5,027 nt of DNA from Thermoplasmatota archaeon (GTDB lineage Archaea > Thermoplasmatota > Thermoplasmata > GCA-020350865 > JAUVCJ01). The DNA lies in the NCBI GenBank assembly GCA_030595765.1, contig JAUVCJ010000181.1:1-5027 (forward strand). The letters run 5' to 3'. Numbering within the stretch: the first letter of the stretch is position 1; every line of letters starts with the position of its first letter. Below, piece after piece: positions 4,630 through 5,027 of the stretch. The notes beneath the pieces are model-generated. The model did not search any database. It was not told where the DNA came from and was given only the letters and a program-made list of their open reading frames with translations. Made by a program: the position numbers and the translations under genes.

Positions 4630-4638
4630 CATAAATAC
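4630..4638 (+). promoter_or_regulatory. TATA-like box of the ABC transporter gene
   Basis: CATAAATAC is centred about 26 bp before the ATG at 4661, so the transcript probably begins at or next to the start codon (leaderless). A second AT-rich box, CTATATT (4609-4615), would give a leader of about 25 nt. Confidence 0.45.
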
Positions 4639-4660
4639 CTAATTTGCCGATGTGGAAGGC

Positions 4661-5027
4661 ATGAATGTCATCTCAGCCATGAGCCTGACCAAGGTCTATG
4701 GCGACCTTAAAGCTCTGGATTCAGTGGACCTATCCGTTGCGGAGGGACAGTTCTTTGGACTTTTTGGCCCAAATGGTGCTGGCAAGACCACGCTTTTGAA
4801 GATCCTGACCGGCCAGATAGACCCAAGCTCTGGTACGGCCGCTGTGCTGGGAATTGATGCTGTGAAGAAGCCAATAGAGCTCAAGAAACGCATTGGCATC
4901 GTACCAGAGTTCGAGTCACCGCCAAGTTTCCTAACAGGCACCGAGTACCTCCATTTTGTTGGCAAGGTCCGAGAACTTTCCGACATCGAAAAAAAGGTGG
5001 ATAAGTGGATGACGTTCTTCGACCTCG
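4661..5027 (+). CDS. ABC transporter ATP-binding protein, N-terminal part (runs off right edge)
   Basis: The first 122 residues of an ABC ATPase are present. They contain an A-loop region (K11-V-Y-G), Walker A GPNGAGKTT at 36-44 followed by LLKILTGQIDPSSGTAAVLG, and the Q-loop region RIGIVPEFESPPSFLTGTEYL at 77-97, in which the usual Gln is Glu83, a variant found in ABC-2-type exporters. The layout (MSLTKVYG..KALD...L.V..GQFFGLFGPNGAGKTT) fits drug, antibiotic or polysaccharide-type ABC-2 ATPases that pair with a separate membrane subunit. Signature motif, Walker B and H-loop lie beyond the window. ATG 4661 is chosen from the TATA-like box; ATG 4679 is an internal alternative. There is no usable ribosome binding site, consistent with a leaderless mRNA. 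The substrate cannot be told. Confidence 0.93.
   Translation, partial: MNVISAMSLTKVYGDLKALDSVDLSVAEGQFFGLFGPNGAGKTTLLKILTGQIDPSSGTAAVLGIDAVKKPIELKKRIGIVPEFESPPSFLTGTEYLHFVGKVRELSDIEKKVDKWMTFFDL

Overview
The window looks archaeal, most likely euryarchaeal, with moderate GC. The evidence is a DUF106/EMC3-type membrane protein, an archaeal-type cytidylate kinase and a Cbf5/TruB-family pseudouridine synthase in a row (a linkage known from archaeal secY-adk-DUF106-cmk-cbf5 clusters), TATA-like boxes about 26 bp before starts, T-run terminators, and a tRNA-Ser with no encoded CCA that appears to carry a bulge-helix-bulge intron. A Thermoplasmata-like lineage is a reasonable guess, but the sequence alone does not prove it.

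Layout. Positions 1-722 (minus strand): a standalone cupin protein followed by the N-terminal third of a class I/II aminotransferase that runs off the left edge. Positions 723-980: intergenic, holding the cupin promoter, a 19-bp direct repeat and a candidate small structured RNA on the plus strand ending in T6. That RNA converges on a minus-strand tRNA-Ser(GGA) at 981-1096, and the two share one perfect 11-bp inverted repeat that gives each a T6 terminator. Positions 1097-1213: the tRNA leader, which contains a decayed copy of the tRNA 5' half and a segment able to pair with the tRNA itself. Positions 1214-4379 (minus): a tight operon DUF106 -> cmk -> cbf5, with 2-nt and overlapping junctions and identical AGGAGG sites 7 nt before the non-ATG starts (CTG for cmk, TTG for cbf5). 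Positions 4380-4660: a divergent intergenic region with three 44-bp tandem repeats between two TATA-like boxes. Positions 4661-5027 (plus): the start of an ABC transporter ATPase, probably leaderless.

How the genes fit together. The operon combines membrane-protein insertion (DUF106), pyrimidine nucleotide supply (Cmk) and RNA pseudouridylation (Cbf5), a housekeeping set linked to translation. The tRNA-Ser downstream is in the same orientation but probably has its own promoter. The points most worth a second look are the 30-nt D-loop intron of tRNA-Ser, the intronless tRNA relic upstream of it, the convergent small RNA, the CTG start of cmk, the five-fold repeat in the long C-terminal extension of the DUF106 protein, and the 44-bp repeat array.
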